Origin: DASYLJ01 sp036009625
GTDB lineage: Bacteria; Desulfobacterota; Binatia; DP-6
DNA: 64,000 nucleotides
Assembly: GCA_036009625.1 (NCBI GenBank)
Contig: DASYLJ010000096.1
Coordinates: forward strand, 62,001 to 126,000
Direction of reading: 5' to 3'
Each line of letters begins with the position of its first letter. The first letter of the stretch is position 1. This document shows positions 8,450-16,044 of this stretch, one piece after another. The notes beneath the pieces were generated by a model, which worked only from the letters and a program-made list of their open reading frames with translations, was not told where the DNA came from and searched no databases. The position numbers and the translations under genes are program-made.

Positions 8450-9346
8450 TCAGCGCACGCGGTGCAGCTGCTCGACGATCTGCGTGGTCGCCGAGTTCAT
8501 CGCCGCACGGTTGGCCTGGCCGAGGGCGCTGGCGGCGAATGCGTTGCTCGCCTTGCCGAAGCCGAACAACGAGAAGCCGTTGGCGGACGACTCGCTGCTG
8601 AAGCTGCCGTTCGCCATCACGCTGCCGACGAGACGTCCGTCGCTCGGGTTCACGATCTTCAAGTCCATCGCCACCGAGCCCGTGCGACGCGCGACGGTCT
8701 TCTCGTAGCTGGGATTGGCGAGCCCGACCGCCGCACCCGTGACCGCCGCCGGCGTGTTGCCCGCGATGGCGCCGGCGACACCGAGCGCCGCACCGAGCGC
8801 GCCGAGCGAGCCACCCGTCGTGCTGCCGGTCGCCTCGGCGATCTCGTTGAACTCGGTGACGGCGCCGCGGATCACGAACGGTCCGACCTCACCCTGGTTG
8901 CGCTTCACCATCGTCGACGGCTTGGCGCGGTTGGCGACGTAGTAGTCCCAGTCGATGAGGCGGACGTTGCCCGCGTTGCTGAGCGCGGTGACGAGCTGGT
9001 TGCCGATCGCCGAGCCGACGTTGCCGTAGGCGCCCTGCGGCGGCGGGTTGTACGCCTCCGCCTTCGGTCCCTCCGGCAGGAGTCCCCACCCGAACGGCCC
9101 CCATCCATAGCGCTGTCCCGGCACCGGCGGCGCCGAGCCGTCGCCGCCGCGATCGGCATCGAACGTCAGCGGCTCGACGGTGACGACATAGTACGGGAAC
9201 GCGGGATCGTACGGGATGCGTACGACGTCCACCTGGGTGGACTCGGGCGCGGTCTGCGTCGCTCGCACCGACTGCTTGTCGACCGTCGCATTCGCGCAGG
9301 CTCCGAGGACGATCGCCATCGACAGAAGGGTGAGCGTTTTGATCAT
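8450..9346 (-). CDS. CsgG-like lipoprotein
   Basis: A 298-residue lipoprotein with lipobox LGAC (Cys at residue 16). The body fits the CsgG/curli-assembly-related fold: GSAIGNQLVTALSNAGNVRLID, then GPFVIRGAVTEFNEIAE, a Gly/Ala-rich segment at about residues 180-215, and AMDLKIVNPSDGRLVGS. It probably sits in the outer membrane as an assembly or secretion component. Curli subunit genes are not visible nearby, so 'curli' should not be assumed. It converges with the LpoB-type gene. Confidence 0.65.
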   Translation of the reverse strand: MIKTLTLLSMAIVLGACANATVDKQSVRATQTAPESTQVDVVRIPYDPAFPYYVVTVEPLTFDADRGGDGSAPPVPGQRYGWGPFGWGLLPEGPKAEAYNPPPQGAYGNVGSAIGNQLVTALSNAGNVRLIDWDYYVANRAKPSTMVKRNQGEVGPFVIRGAVTEFNEIAEATGSTTGGSLGALGAALGVAGAIAGNTPAAVTGAAVGLANPSYEKTVARRTGSVAMDLKIVNPSDGRLVGSVMANGSFSSESSANGFSLFGFGKASNAFAASALGQANRAAMNSATTQIVEQLHRVR

Positions 9347-9352
9347 CGGCCA

Positions 9353-9381
9353 CAGGTAACATCGGGCCGCCGGAGTTCCAA
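9353..9381 (-). promoter_or_regulatory. Promoter TTGGAA-N17-TACCTG, leaderless geometry
   Basis: On the minus strand the -10 TACCTG (9358-9353) ends six bases before ATG 9346, with no ribosome site. Confidence 0.5.
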
Positions 9382-9491
9382 ACTGGCCTCACGGCGCTAC
9401 TTAGATCGCCTGTGACCGCGTCGACCTTGGCTCCTAGCTGCCCGGCTTACCGGAACGACAAGTCATTGGAATCACACAGGAAAAAGTCACG

Positions 9492-9521
9492 TTGACACCC
9501 CTCTGCAGGCACCGGTATGGT
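9492..9521 (+). promoter_or_regulatory. Promoter TTGACA-N18-TATGGT
   Basis: A consensus -35 and a good -10 lie 18 bases apart. The predicted start near 9528 gives a leader of about 60 bases before ATG 9588. Confidence 0.5.
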
Positions 9522-9587
9522 CGCGGCCCCTGGACCCGAACGGCCTTTCACCAGACCAGCAGCAACGGAGACCCCCGAGCACCTGCC

Positions 9588-10043
9588 ATGCGGATGATCA
9601 TCCCCGGAGTGAGAGACCGTCGCGTCATCGACCGACAGCTCACGGGTTTCTTCCGCGAGTATCGGGAGACGGAGTTTCGGCGCGCCATCGCCGCCCTCAG
9701 CCGCTTCTACCACCTGCGCTCGCCGCGGGTTGAGTGGTTCGAGTACCTCGACTGGGGGAAGAGCGCGGGCCGCTGCTACGAGGACGGCAAGATCCACCTC
9801 GTCCACCCCGAGAACTGGAAGCGCGGGCGGAAGTACAAGTCGGAGCGGCAGTGGATCACGGCCGTCTACCACGAGATGGGTCACTACATGCTCTGGACCG
9901 ACGCCGAACGGAAGGCCGACGCGTTCGCCTATCGCTTCGTGCGTGGCGTCCCCGTGTCGGGCCGCAAGAGCGTCGCGCGATCCGCGAGCGCCGCTAGCCA
10001 GTCACGTCTTCACCGCCGTCGACCCCGATCACGTTCCCGCTGA
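9588..10043 (+). CDS. ImmA/IrrE-like zincin metalloprotein
   Basis: A 151-residue protein. The zinc motif HEMGH (in AVYHEMGHYMLW) is followed 11 residues later by AERKADAFAYRF, where the Glu and the AD-x-FA pattern match the third ligand region of ImmA/IrrE-type zincins. It is short and has no helix-turn-helix partner domain. The last 17 codons run into the 3' end of the convergent SDR gene and are Arg/Ser-rich, so the true C-terminus or a recent frameshift could be questioned. ATG 9588 (or 9594) is chosen because the promoter lies upstream of it. Substrate unknown. Confidence 0.65.
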   Translation: MRMIIPGVRDRRVIDRQLTGFFREYRETEFRRAIAALSRFYHLRSPRVEWFEYLDWGKSAGRCYEDGKIHLVHPENWKRGRKYKSERQWITAVYHEMGHYMLWTDAERKADAFAYRFVRGVPVSGRKSVARSASAASQSRLHRRRPRSRSR

Positions 10044-10794
10044 TCCAGCGCGAGCCGGGCAGCGAGAGCGCAACGAGCGCGCCGGCGACGTCCTCGGGCG
10101 TGGTGAGACGGTTCGCCGGATTGCGCCGTCGCGCCTCTTGGAACATCAGCTCGGCCACCGGGATCTTACGCGACGCCGGCGTGTCGGTGACACCCGCGCG
10201 AATCGCATTGACGGCCACGCCTGCACCACCGAGCTCGAGCGCGAGCTGACGCACGTGCGATTCGAGCGCCGCCTTCGCCGCCGACACCGCGCCATAGAAG
10301 GGCATGGCGCGCGTCCCACCCGAGCTCGTCATCGCGAAGACGCGGCTGCCCTCGCCGATCAGGCCCGCGGCCGACAGGTCCTGCACCCAGTAGACGAGAC
10401 TGTGTGCCATCACGTCGAGCGTCATCTCGAGCTGCGCCTTCGTCGTCCGCTGCACCGCCTGATCGCTGACGAACGCCTTCAACGTGCCGAAGGCCAGCGA
10501 GTGCATCAGCAGACGCAGCGGGCGTCCCTCGAGCAACTCGCTCGCGCGCGCGCACACCTGGGCGCGTTTCTCGTCGTCGGCGGCGTTGACGTTGAAGAAC
10601 TCCGCCTGCGCACCGGCGGCGCGCACGTCGCCGGCGACGGCGTGCGCCAGCGGCAACGTCGCCTTCCGGTCGAGGTGGACGCCGAGGATGCTCATGCCGT
10701 GGCGCGCCAGCTCGCGCGCCGCCGCGGCTCCGAACCCGCTCGACGCGCCCAGGATGAGACCCCACTCGCCCTCGAACGGCCGCCAGCTCGACAT
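9994..10794 (-). CDS. SDR, enoyl-ACP reductase-like
   Basis: A 266-residue SDR with features of the FabI/FabL branch: the nucleotide motif LGASSGFGAAAA near residue 16, MHSLAFG where typical SDRs have NNAG, and catalytic residues in FAMTSSGGTRAMPFYGAVSAAKAA. The C-terminus ends with SGNVIGVDGGE. It is probably an NAD(P)H-dependent reductase of fatty acyl or related substrates. The stop overlaps the convergent zincin gene by about 50 bases. Confidence 0.75.
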   Translation of the reverse strand: MSSWRPFEGEWGLILGASSGFGAAAARELARHGMSILGVHLDRKATLPLAHAVAGDVRAAGAQAEFFNVNAADDEKRAQVCARASELLEGRPLRLLMHSLAFGTLKAFVSDQAVQRTTKAQLEMTLDVMAHSLVYWVQDLSAAGLIGEGSRVFAMTSSGGTRAMPFYGAVSAAKAALESHVRQLALELGGAGVAVNAIRAGVTDTPASRKIPVAELMFQEARRRNPANRLTTPEDVAGALVALSLPGSRWISGNVIGVDGGEDVTG

Positions 10795-10814
10795 GCGGGC
10801 GACATAGCCGACGC

Positions 10815-10843
10815 TTGTCGGCCCGGCAACGCTCGGCTAGCTT
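10815..10843 (+). promoter_or_regulatory. Promoter TTGTCG-N17-TAGCTT, leaderless geometry
   Basis: Almost identical in layout to the promoter at 3905-3933: the same TAGCTT -10 and the same seven-base distance to a GTG start (10851). Confidence 0.5.
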
Positions 10844-10850
10844 CCCGGGC

Positions 10851-11378
10851 GTGGGCGGCAAGGGCGATCGACCGAGCCTCGAGAACCGCTGGTGGGTCGA
10901 CCAGCAGAAGGACTCGAAGGGCTACGTCATCGAGCAGCCCAAGATCCCGCTGCGCTTCTTCCGCTCCGGCCTCGGCTTCGATCAGGACCGCGCGCAACGA
11001 CGGCTCACCGACCTGAACCTCAAGTGGTTCAACGAAGCCGACCCGGAGCCCGGCGGCTGGGCCATGCTGCGCATGCTCGAAAAGGAGCGCGTTCCCGAGC
11101 CCCGCGTCGAGAAAGTGAAGAACGGCCTGCCCCTGCCGCCGAACTGCCGGGGCATCCTGGTCGACTCCGGCGACGCGCTGCGCGCCATCATCACGGGGCA
11201 GCCCACCGGTGAGCGCCTGATCGAGGTCCGGCTCGGGCAGCACTGCTCGTTCGACGCCTGGGTGCTGGGCGAGTGGGTGCGCGAAGAGGGCTACCGCAAT
11301 TTCGACGAAGCCATGCGCAAGGTGCCACGGTTGATCCGCGAATACCTGACCACCGATCGCGGCGCGCCCATCGGCTGA
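10851..11378 (+). CDS. Conserved-looking protein of unknown function
   Basis: A 175-residue soluble protein with no recognised domain. It is rich in charged and aromatic residues (NRWWVDQQKDSKGYVIEQP, then FFRSGLGFDQDRAQ) and has an ordered C-terminal part (LIEVRLGQHCSFDAWVLGEW). Codon use and amino-acid balance look like a real gene and the start is set by the promoter geometry. I do not recognise the family. Confidence 0.6.
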   Translation: MGGKGDRPSLENRWWVDQQKDSKGYVIEQPKIPLRFFRSGLGFDQDRAQRRLTDLNLKWFNEADPEPGGWAMLRMLEKERVPEPRVEKVKNGLPLPPNCRGILVDSGDALRAIITGQPTGERLIEVRLGQHCSFDAWVLGEWVREEGYRNFDEAMRKVPRLIREYLTTDRGAPIG

Positions 11379-11391
11379 CGGCGCCCTACCC

Positions 11392-11420
11392 TTTACCGGC
11401 GGATGGCGGGTTGCTATGCA
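11392..11420 (+). promoter_or_regulatory. Promoter TTTACC-N17-TATGCA (leadered)
   Basis: Predicted start near 11427. The leader carries GAGGGGGG seven bases before ATG 11447. Confidence 0.4.
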
Positions 11421-11446
11421 CGCCCCTTAACCGAGGGGGGCGCTCC

Positions 11447-11773
11447 ATGAGCAGCATCGAGGACGAGGAATCCAAAAAGCGCATTCAGGAAGCGGTCTGG
11501 GATGGGACCCAGAAGCTCATCGTCCTGTTGGTCGTCTTCGGTGGCGGGTTCTTCGCCGCATGGTTGGCATACGGCTACGGCCCGAACGGGGCACCGGCGC
11601 TGCGGGACAAGGTCACCGCGCAGGAGTCCTCGTACGTCGACGTGAACAAGAAGCGCGTCGATGCCGAGGGCAAGGCCACCGTCGTCGAGGGGCAGCTCCA
11701 GCGGTGCCAGGCCGACCTCCAGAAGCTCCGCAACGCCGCCGCCGCCGCCCCCGCACCGCCCCCGGCTCCCTGA
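11447..11773 (+). CDS. Small single-pass membrane protein with coiled coil
   Basis: A 108-residue protein with an acidic cytoplasmic start, one membrane helix (about residues 25-45, LIVLLVVFGGGFFAAWLAYG), then a polar coiled-coil-like stretch (KVTAQESSYVDVNKKRVDAE onward) and an Ala/Pro tail. A strong ribosome site precedes the ATG. It could be a periplasm-facing structural or tethering protein. No family recognised. Confidence 0.7.
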   Translation: MSSIEDEESKKRIQEAVWDGTQKLIVLLVVFGGGFFAAWLAYGYGPNGAPALRDKVTAQESSYVDVNKKRVDAEGKATVVEGQLQRCQADLQKLRNAAAAAPAPPPAP

Positions 11774-11795
11774 CGTCGACCACCCGAAAGTCTCA

Positions 11796-11826
11796 TTGAC
11801 GGGCCGCCGACGCCCCGTCGTATGCC
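11796..11826 (+). promoter_or_regulatory. Possible promoter TTGACG-N19-TATGCC
   Basis: The spacing of 19 is long, but the -10 ends nine bases before ATG 11836, close to the leaderless layout seen elsewhere. Confidence 0.35.
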
Positions 11827-11835
11827 ACGCAGCCG

Positions 11836-12714
11836 ATGGTTTCTACATGGTTGCGGCCCCGTATTGGATTGCTGTCCGCGATGTTGCTCGTCGCGGCCAC
11901 GGCGCGTGACGTCCGCGCCGACCTCCCGATCTACTACCAGACCGACTTCCAGTCGGGGGTCGGGCCCGAGTGGTCGTCGAAGACGACACAGACCGCCGGC
12001 AACGTGGGTACCGTCCTCGGTGCGTTCGGACGCCAGGCCGTGACGCTGTCGCTGCACGACCTGCCGCAGCACGATCGCCTGCTGGTGACGTTCGACCTCC
12101 TCATCGCCTCCACCTGGGACGGCAACGACGTCGACGCCGGACCCGACGTCTTCCGCGTGACGCTGGACGGCGTGACCGCCCTGCAGACCACCTTCTCCGA
12201 GGCGCCCGAGAAGCCGCAGTCGTACCCGGATGCCTATCCGGGCGGCGGCTCGCATCCGGGGGGAACCGGCGCCCTCGAGCAAGTCATCTTCTGGACCAAC
12301 GAGGACGATCGCTACCGCATCACGCTGGCGCTCGATCACGTCGCCACCGGCGCCGACCTGGTGTGGGAAGGCGTCAGCCTGCAGGAGCTGCCCGACGAGG
12401 CGTGGGCCCTCGACAACGTCCGCGTCACGCTCGCCAGCGATACCGACGGCGACGGCGTCGACGACAGCCAGGAATCCCCGGTGTGCTTGGGCTCCGAGGC
12501 CGGCCAGCCGACGACGACGGTCGGCTGCACGGCGACGCAGGTGTGTCCCTGCGCGGCACCGCTCGGTCGTCACGCGTGGACGTCCCGCGGCGAGTACCGG
12601 CGCTGCATCGATCGTGCGCTCGACGAGATGGTGCGTGACGCGCGCGCCTCCCTTGCCCAACGCACGCTGCTGCGTCGTGCCGCCCAGGCGACGACCTGCG
12701 GTCGCGACGACTGA
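11836..12714 (+). CDS. Secreted protein with calcium-type DxDxDG repeat
   Basis: A 292-residue protein with a signal peptide (cleavage near VRA/DL, residue 29). The mature N-terminal part (about 30-200) is beta-rich and resembles a lectin/jelly-roll module (PIYYQTDFQSGVGPEW, LSLHDLPQHDRLLVTFDL, WALDNVRVTL). It is followed by DTDGDGVDDSQE, a thrombospondin-type-3/EF-like calcium motif, and a Cys-containing helical tail. The layout suits an extracellular adhesion or binding protein; no enzyme motif is visible. Confidence 0.7.
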   Translation: MVSTWLRPRIGLLSAMLLVAATARDVRADLPIYYQTDFQSGVGPEWSSKTTQTAGNVGTVLGAFGRQAVTLSLHDLPQHDRLLVTFDLLIASTWDGNDVDAGPDVFRVTLDGVTALQTTFSEAPEKPQSYPDAYPGGGSHPGGTGALEQVIFWTNEDDRYRITLALDHVATGADLVWEGVSLQELPDEAWALDNVRVTLASDTDGDGVDDSQESPVCLGSEAGQPTTTVGCTATQVCPCAAPLGRHAWTSRGEYRRCIDRALDEMVRDARASLAQRTLLRRAAQATTCGRDD

Positions 12715-12718
12715 CGCC

Positions 12719-13909
12719 TCAGATGACCTGCGCCTGACGAAGGCGCGCGATCTCGTCGTCGCTCATCCCGAGGAGCTCGCGCAGCACCTGATCGGTGTGC
12801 TGCCCGAGCTCGGGACCGAGCTTGCGCACGCTGCCCGGCGTGTCCGAGAGCTTCGGCACCACGCCTGCCGCGATCACCTCACCCAACGTGGGGTGGGGGA
12901 GTCGCTGGATCATCTCGCGCGCCAGCAGCTGCGGATGCCCGAGCAGCTGGTCGACGGTGTAGATCGGCGAGCACGGCACGCCGGCGCCGTCAGGCCCGAG
13001 CGCCTCCATCACCTGCTCCACCGTCCGCTCGCCGACCCACGCCCCGATGATGCCGTTGATCTCGTCGGTGCGTTCGAGCCGTCCGCTGACGCCACGAAAG
13101 CGCGGATCGTCGCCCAGCTCCGGCCGACCGATGGCTCCAGCCAGGGCGCGGAACAGCTTGTTGCTGGCGACGGCGATGACGATCCAGCCGTCCTGCGCGC
13201 GATAGCTGTCGTACGGCGCCGTCCCGAGGTGGCGATTGCCCACCTGTGACGGCATGCGCCCGGAGGCGGCGAAGATGGCCGGCCAGCTGTCGAGCAGCGA
13301 GAACATGGCGTCCTGGCTCGAGACGTCCACCGCCTGGCCGCGCCCGGTGCGATGACGCGCGTTGATCGCGCCCAGCACGCCGATGGCACCGAAGAGGCCC
13401 TGCACGTAGTCGCCGAGCGAGCCGCCGCCGCGCGTCGGCGGGTTGCCGGGAAACCCCGTCAGCGACATGAAGCCGCTCGAGGCCTGCGTGATGATGTCGT
13501 AGGACGGCCGCGCGCTCCACGGCCCCGTCTGCCCGAAGCCCGACAGGCTGGCGACGATGAGCCGCGGGTGCTCGCGACAGAGGTCCTCCGGCGCCAGGCC
13601 CCACTTCGCCAGCGTGCCGCCGGCGAAGTTCTCGACCAGCACGTCGAAGTGCGGCAGCAGGCGCCGCAGCAACGCGCGCCCCTCGTCCTTGCGGAGATCG
13701 AGCGTGATGCCCTGCTTGTTGCGATTGAGCGCCAGGAAGAACACCGGCACGCCGTCGACGGGCGGATAGCCGTAGCGACCCTCGTCACCGCCCTTGGGCG
13801 CCTCGATCTTGACGACCGTCGCGCCCAGATCGGCGAGCAGCGAGGTGCAGAACGGACCTGCCAGGAACCGCGTCAGGTCGAGGATACGGACGTCGGCGAG
13901 CGCGCTCAT
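12719..13909 (-). CDS. CaiB/BaiF family III CoA-transferase
   Basis: A 396-residue protein with the family landmarks: ILDLTRFLAGPFC at the N-terminus, VVKIEAPKGGD, NRNKQGITLDL, VENFAGG, and GGGSLGDYVQGLFGA, whose Asp is at the position of the catalytic aspartate. It moves CoA between carboxylic acids or acts as an alpha-methylacyl-CoA racemase-like enzyme; the substrate is not readable. It is the last gene of a three-gene minus-strand operon with ATGA and GTGA overlaps. Confidence 0.9.
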   Translation of the reverse strand: MSALADVRILDLTRFLAGPFCTSLLADLGATVVKIEAPKGGDEGRYGYPPVDGVPVFFLALNRNKQGITLDLRKDEGRALLRRLLPHFDVLVENFAGGTLAKWGLAPEDLCREHPRLIVASLSGFGQTGPWSARPSYDIITQASSGFMSLTGFPGNPPTRGGGSLGDYVQGLFGAIGVLGAINARHRTGRGQAVDVSSQDAMFSLLDSWPAIFAASGRMPSQVGNRHLGTAPYDSYRAQDGWIVIAVASNKLFRALAGAIGRPELGDDPRFRGVSGRLERTDEINGIIGAWVGERTVEQVMEALGPDGAGVPCSPIYTVDQLLGHPQLLAREMIQRLPHPTLGEVIAAGVVPKLSDTPGSVRKLGPELGQHTDQVLRELLGMSDDEIARLRQAQVI

Positions 13910-14172
13910 GACGGCAGGAAGTGCACCATGGCGCCGAGCAGCGACGAGAGATCGGCGTCGTCGGCGAGCTCGGACTGCAGGAGCGCGTGCGTCGCCAGGA
14001 TGCGATCGACGTCGAGCGCGTCGTCGGGGACGTCGAGGAGCTGCTCGAGCTGCTTCAGGAGCGGCTGCGTCTGCAGCTTGGTATCGACGGGGATGTCGTC
14101 CGAGAGCGCGATCAGGAGACGACTGCGCTCGATCAGGCCGGCGAGGATCTCACCGTCGGTGCGCTCCTTCAC
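13906..14172 (-). CDS. Small helical protein of unknown function
   Basis: An 88-residue Leu-rich, acidic, wholly helical protein (LAGLIERSRLLIALSDDIPV ... LLKQLEQLLDV). The GTG start overlaps the stop of the upstream TPR gene and its own stop overlaps the CaiB start, so it is translated as part of the operon. No domain recognised. Confidence 0.65.
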   Translation of the reverse strand: MKERTDGEILAGLIERSRLLIALSDDIPVDTKLQTQPLLKQLEQLLDVPDDALDVDRILATHALLQSELADDADLSSLLGAMVHFLPS

Positions 14173-14504
14173 TGGCCTTCCTTCAGCTGGCGCTTCCAGT
14201 CGAGCAGCCGCGCCTTGCCGCCCTCGGCCTCGGCCTCGGGCACCATGTCGGCCGCCTGATAGATGCGCGACAGCGTGGTGTGGGCGAGCACGTCGTCCGG
14301 TGTGAGCTCGCAGAGCTTCTTCCCCGCCTCGATCGCTTCGGCGTGGCGCCTCTCGTCGTTCAGCGCCAGCGCCAGCCCCTGCCAGGCATCGGCGAAGTCG
14401 GGGTCGACGGCGATGGCCTCGTGGTAGCGCGCGATGGCGTCGTCGACCTTGCCGTCGGCGATCAGGTCGACCGCCTGGTCGAAGAGGTCGTACTTGTCGG
14501 CCAT
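14169..14504 (-). CDS. Short TPR protein
   Basis: A 111-residue cytoplasmic protein with about three tetratricopeptide repeats (AVDLIADGKVDDAIARYHEA, then PDFADAWQGLALALNDERRH). First gene of the operon leading into the CaiB gene. Probably a binding adaptor. Confidence 0.75.
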   Translation of the reverse strand: MADKYDLFDQAVDLIADGKVDDAIARYHEAIAVDPDFADAWQGLALALNDERRHAEAIEAGKKLCELTPDDVLAHTTLSRIYQAADMVPEAEAEGGKARLLDWKRQLKEGQ

Positions 14505-14509
14505 GGCCC

Positions 14510-14539
14510 TGCGTAGCCGATTGGGTACGGCGCGGGCAA
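14510..14539 (-). promoter_or_regulatory. Promoter TTGCCC-N18-TACGCA, leaderless geometry
   Basis: On the minus strand the -10 ends five bases before ATG 14504 of the TPR-CaiB operon. No ribosome site is present. Confidence 0.5.
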
Positions 14540-14547
14540 GGACGCTT

Positions 14548-15954
14548 TCAGAGCTCGTACTCGAAGACCCGCGCCATGCCGGCCTCCAGGTGGTAGAGGT
14601 TGTGGCAGTGGAAGAACCACCGCCCCGGGTTGTCGGCGGTGAACTCGATGCGCACCGTCTCGCCGGGGGCGACGTTGACGGTGTGCTTCAGCGGCGCGTT
14701 CTCCCCCGCCCCCTGCAGCAGGCGGAAGAAGTGTCCGTGCAGGTGCATCGGATGCCACATCATCGTCCGGTTGGTCAGCGCCACCTGGACCCGCTCGCCC
14801 TGGCGGATCAGCAGCGGGTCGGCCTTCGGATAGGCCTGGCCGTCGATGGTCCAGACGTAGCGCGCCATGTCGCCCTGGAGGTTCAGGGCGAACGCGCGGA
14901 CCGGGCCGTCGGGCAGGGTCGTCGGCGCGACCGCGCGCAGGTCGGTGTAGGCGAGCGTGCGGCCGATCGTCGGGGGCACGATCAGGCTCGGCGCCGGCGC
15001 GACGTCGGGCGTGTGCAGGACGCCGATCGCCTGCCCCGACCCGTCCTGCGCCACCGCGTGCAGCGTGTAGCTGCCGGAGCCAGACAGCGTGACGACGGCG
15101 TCGTAGCTCTCCGCCATGCCCATCAGGATTTGGTCGACGGTCACCGGCGTGATCGCGAGGCCGTCGGCGTGCGTGATCTGGAGCGGATGGCCGTCGAGCG
15201 CCACGCGGAAGTAGGTCGAAGATCCGCCGTTGACGATGCGCAGGCGGATGCGCTCGCCGGGCTTGGCGACGAGCGTCCACGGCGCCTGCGTGCCGCGGCC
15301 GTTCAGCAGGAACGCATCGTACTTCAGGTCCGACAGGTCGGCCTTCATCGGCATGCCGGGCATCATCGCCATCGGCTTCGCCGGCCCCTTCCGCAGCGCG
15401 TCCAGCGCGTCGTACGGCGAGCGGTGCAGCCAGTCGCCCAGCAGGACGACGACGTCCTGATCGACACGCAACGGCTCGTCGGCGGCTTCGATGACGAGCG
15501 GCCCGGCGAAGCCGATCTGCTCCTGGAGCGCCCAGTGCGAGTGGTACCAGTACGTCCCGCTCTGCCGCAGCGGGTACTCGTAGACGAACGTCTGTTGCGG
15601 CGCGATGGGGTCGCTCGACACCCCGGGCACGCCGTCCATGCCGGCCGGGACCAGGATTCCGTGCCAGTGGATCGCCGTCGGCTGATCGGCGAGCGCGTTC
15701 TGCGCCTCGACACGCAGCACGCCGCCCTCGCGGACACGGATCTCCGGTCCGGGATACTGGCCATTGACGGTGACGCCGGCGACCGGCTGGCGCCCGTCGG
15801 GATCGAGCGTCGTCGCGCCGACGCGGAAGGTGTACTGCGCCGGGGTCGGGCGCGGCACGTAGGGCGCCGGGGCGGCCGACGTCCCACGCGGCAGCACGAG
15901 CGCGCCACCGGCCGCAGCCCCTGCCTGGAGGAGCCGGCGACGGGATATCCTCAT
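14548..15954 (-). CDS. Tat-exported multicopper oxidase
   Basis: A 468-residue laccase/CopA-type enzyme. The N-terminus SRRRLLQAGAAAGGALVL is a twin-arginine signal, so folded protein is exported. The copper ligands are in order: HWHG (near 104), WYHSHW (near 146), HPMHLHGHFF (near 405) and HCHNLYHLEAGM (near 452), giving all type 1, 2 and 3 sites with Met as the axial ligand. A Met-rich stretch (AMMPGMPM) near residue 195 resembles copper-binding loops of CueO/CopA. Likely roles are periplasmic Cu(I) oxidation or phenol/amine-type substrate oxidation. It is divergent from the LuxE-like gene. ATG 15954 has AGGGG just upstream. Confidence 0.92.
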   Translation of the reverse strand: MRISRRRLLQAGAAAGGALVLPRGTSAAPAPYVPRPTPAQYTFRVGATTLDPDGRQPVAGVTVNGQYPGPEIRVREGGVLRVEAQNALADQPTAIHWHGILVPAGMDGVPGVSSDPIAPQQTFVYEYPLRQSGTYWYHSHWALQEQIGFAGPLVIEAADEPLRVDQDVVVLLGDWLHRSPYDALDALRKGPAKPMAMMPGMPMKADLSDLKYDAFLLNGRGTQAPWTLVAKPGERIRLRIVNGGSSTYFRVALDGHPLQITHADGLAITPVTVDQILMGMAESYDAVVTLSGSGSYTLHAVAQDGSGQAIGVLHTPDVAPAPSLIVPPTIGRTLAYTDLRAVAPTTLPDGPVRAFALNLQGDMARYVWTIDGQAYPKADPLLIRQGERVQVALTNRTMMWHPMHLHGHFFRLLQGAGENAPLKHTVNVAPGETVRIEFTADNPGRWFFHCHNLYHLEAGMARVFEYEL

Positions 15955-15977
15955 CGTACCCCTGCCACGACGCGCCG

Positions 15978-16007
15978 GTCTTAGCCGCGGCCACGTCGCA
16001 CGGTCAA
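15978..16007 (-). promoter_or_regulatory. Multicopper oxidase promoter TTGACC-N18-TAAGAC
   Basis: Minus-strand elements at 16007-16002 and 15983-15978. The predicted start near 15971 leaves a short leader with AGGGG before ATG 15954. Confidence 0.55.
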
Positions 16008-16014
16008 CGTTGAC
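16003..16014. promoter_or_regulatory. 12-bp palindrome joining two -35 boxes
   Basis: GTCAACGTTGAC reads the same on both strands and contains most of the -35 elements of the two divergent promoters. A protein bound here would block or coordinate both transcripts. Confidence 0.5.
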
Positions 16015-16038
16015 ACCACCCACCCGCCTCCCTATCCC
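16010..16038 (+). promoter_or_regulatory. LuxE-LuxC operon promoter TTGACA-N17-TATCCC, leaderless geometry
   Basis: Perfect -35, 17-base spacer and a TATCCC -10 that ends six bases before GTG 16045. No Shine-Dalgarno site. Confidence 0.6.
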
Positions 16039-16044
16039 TCGCGG

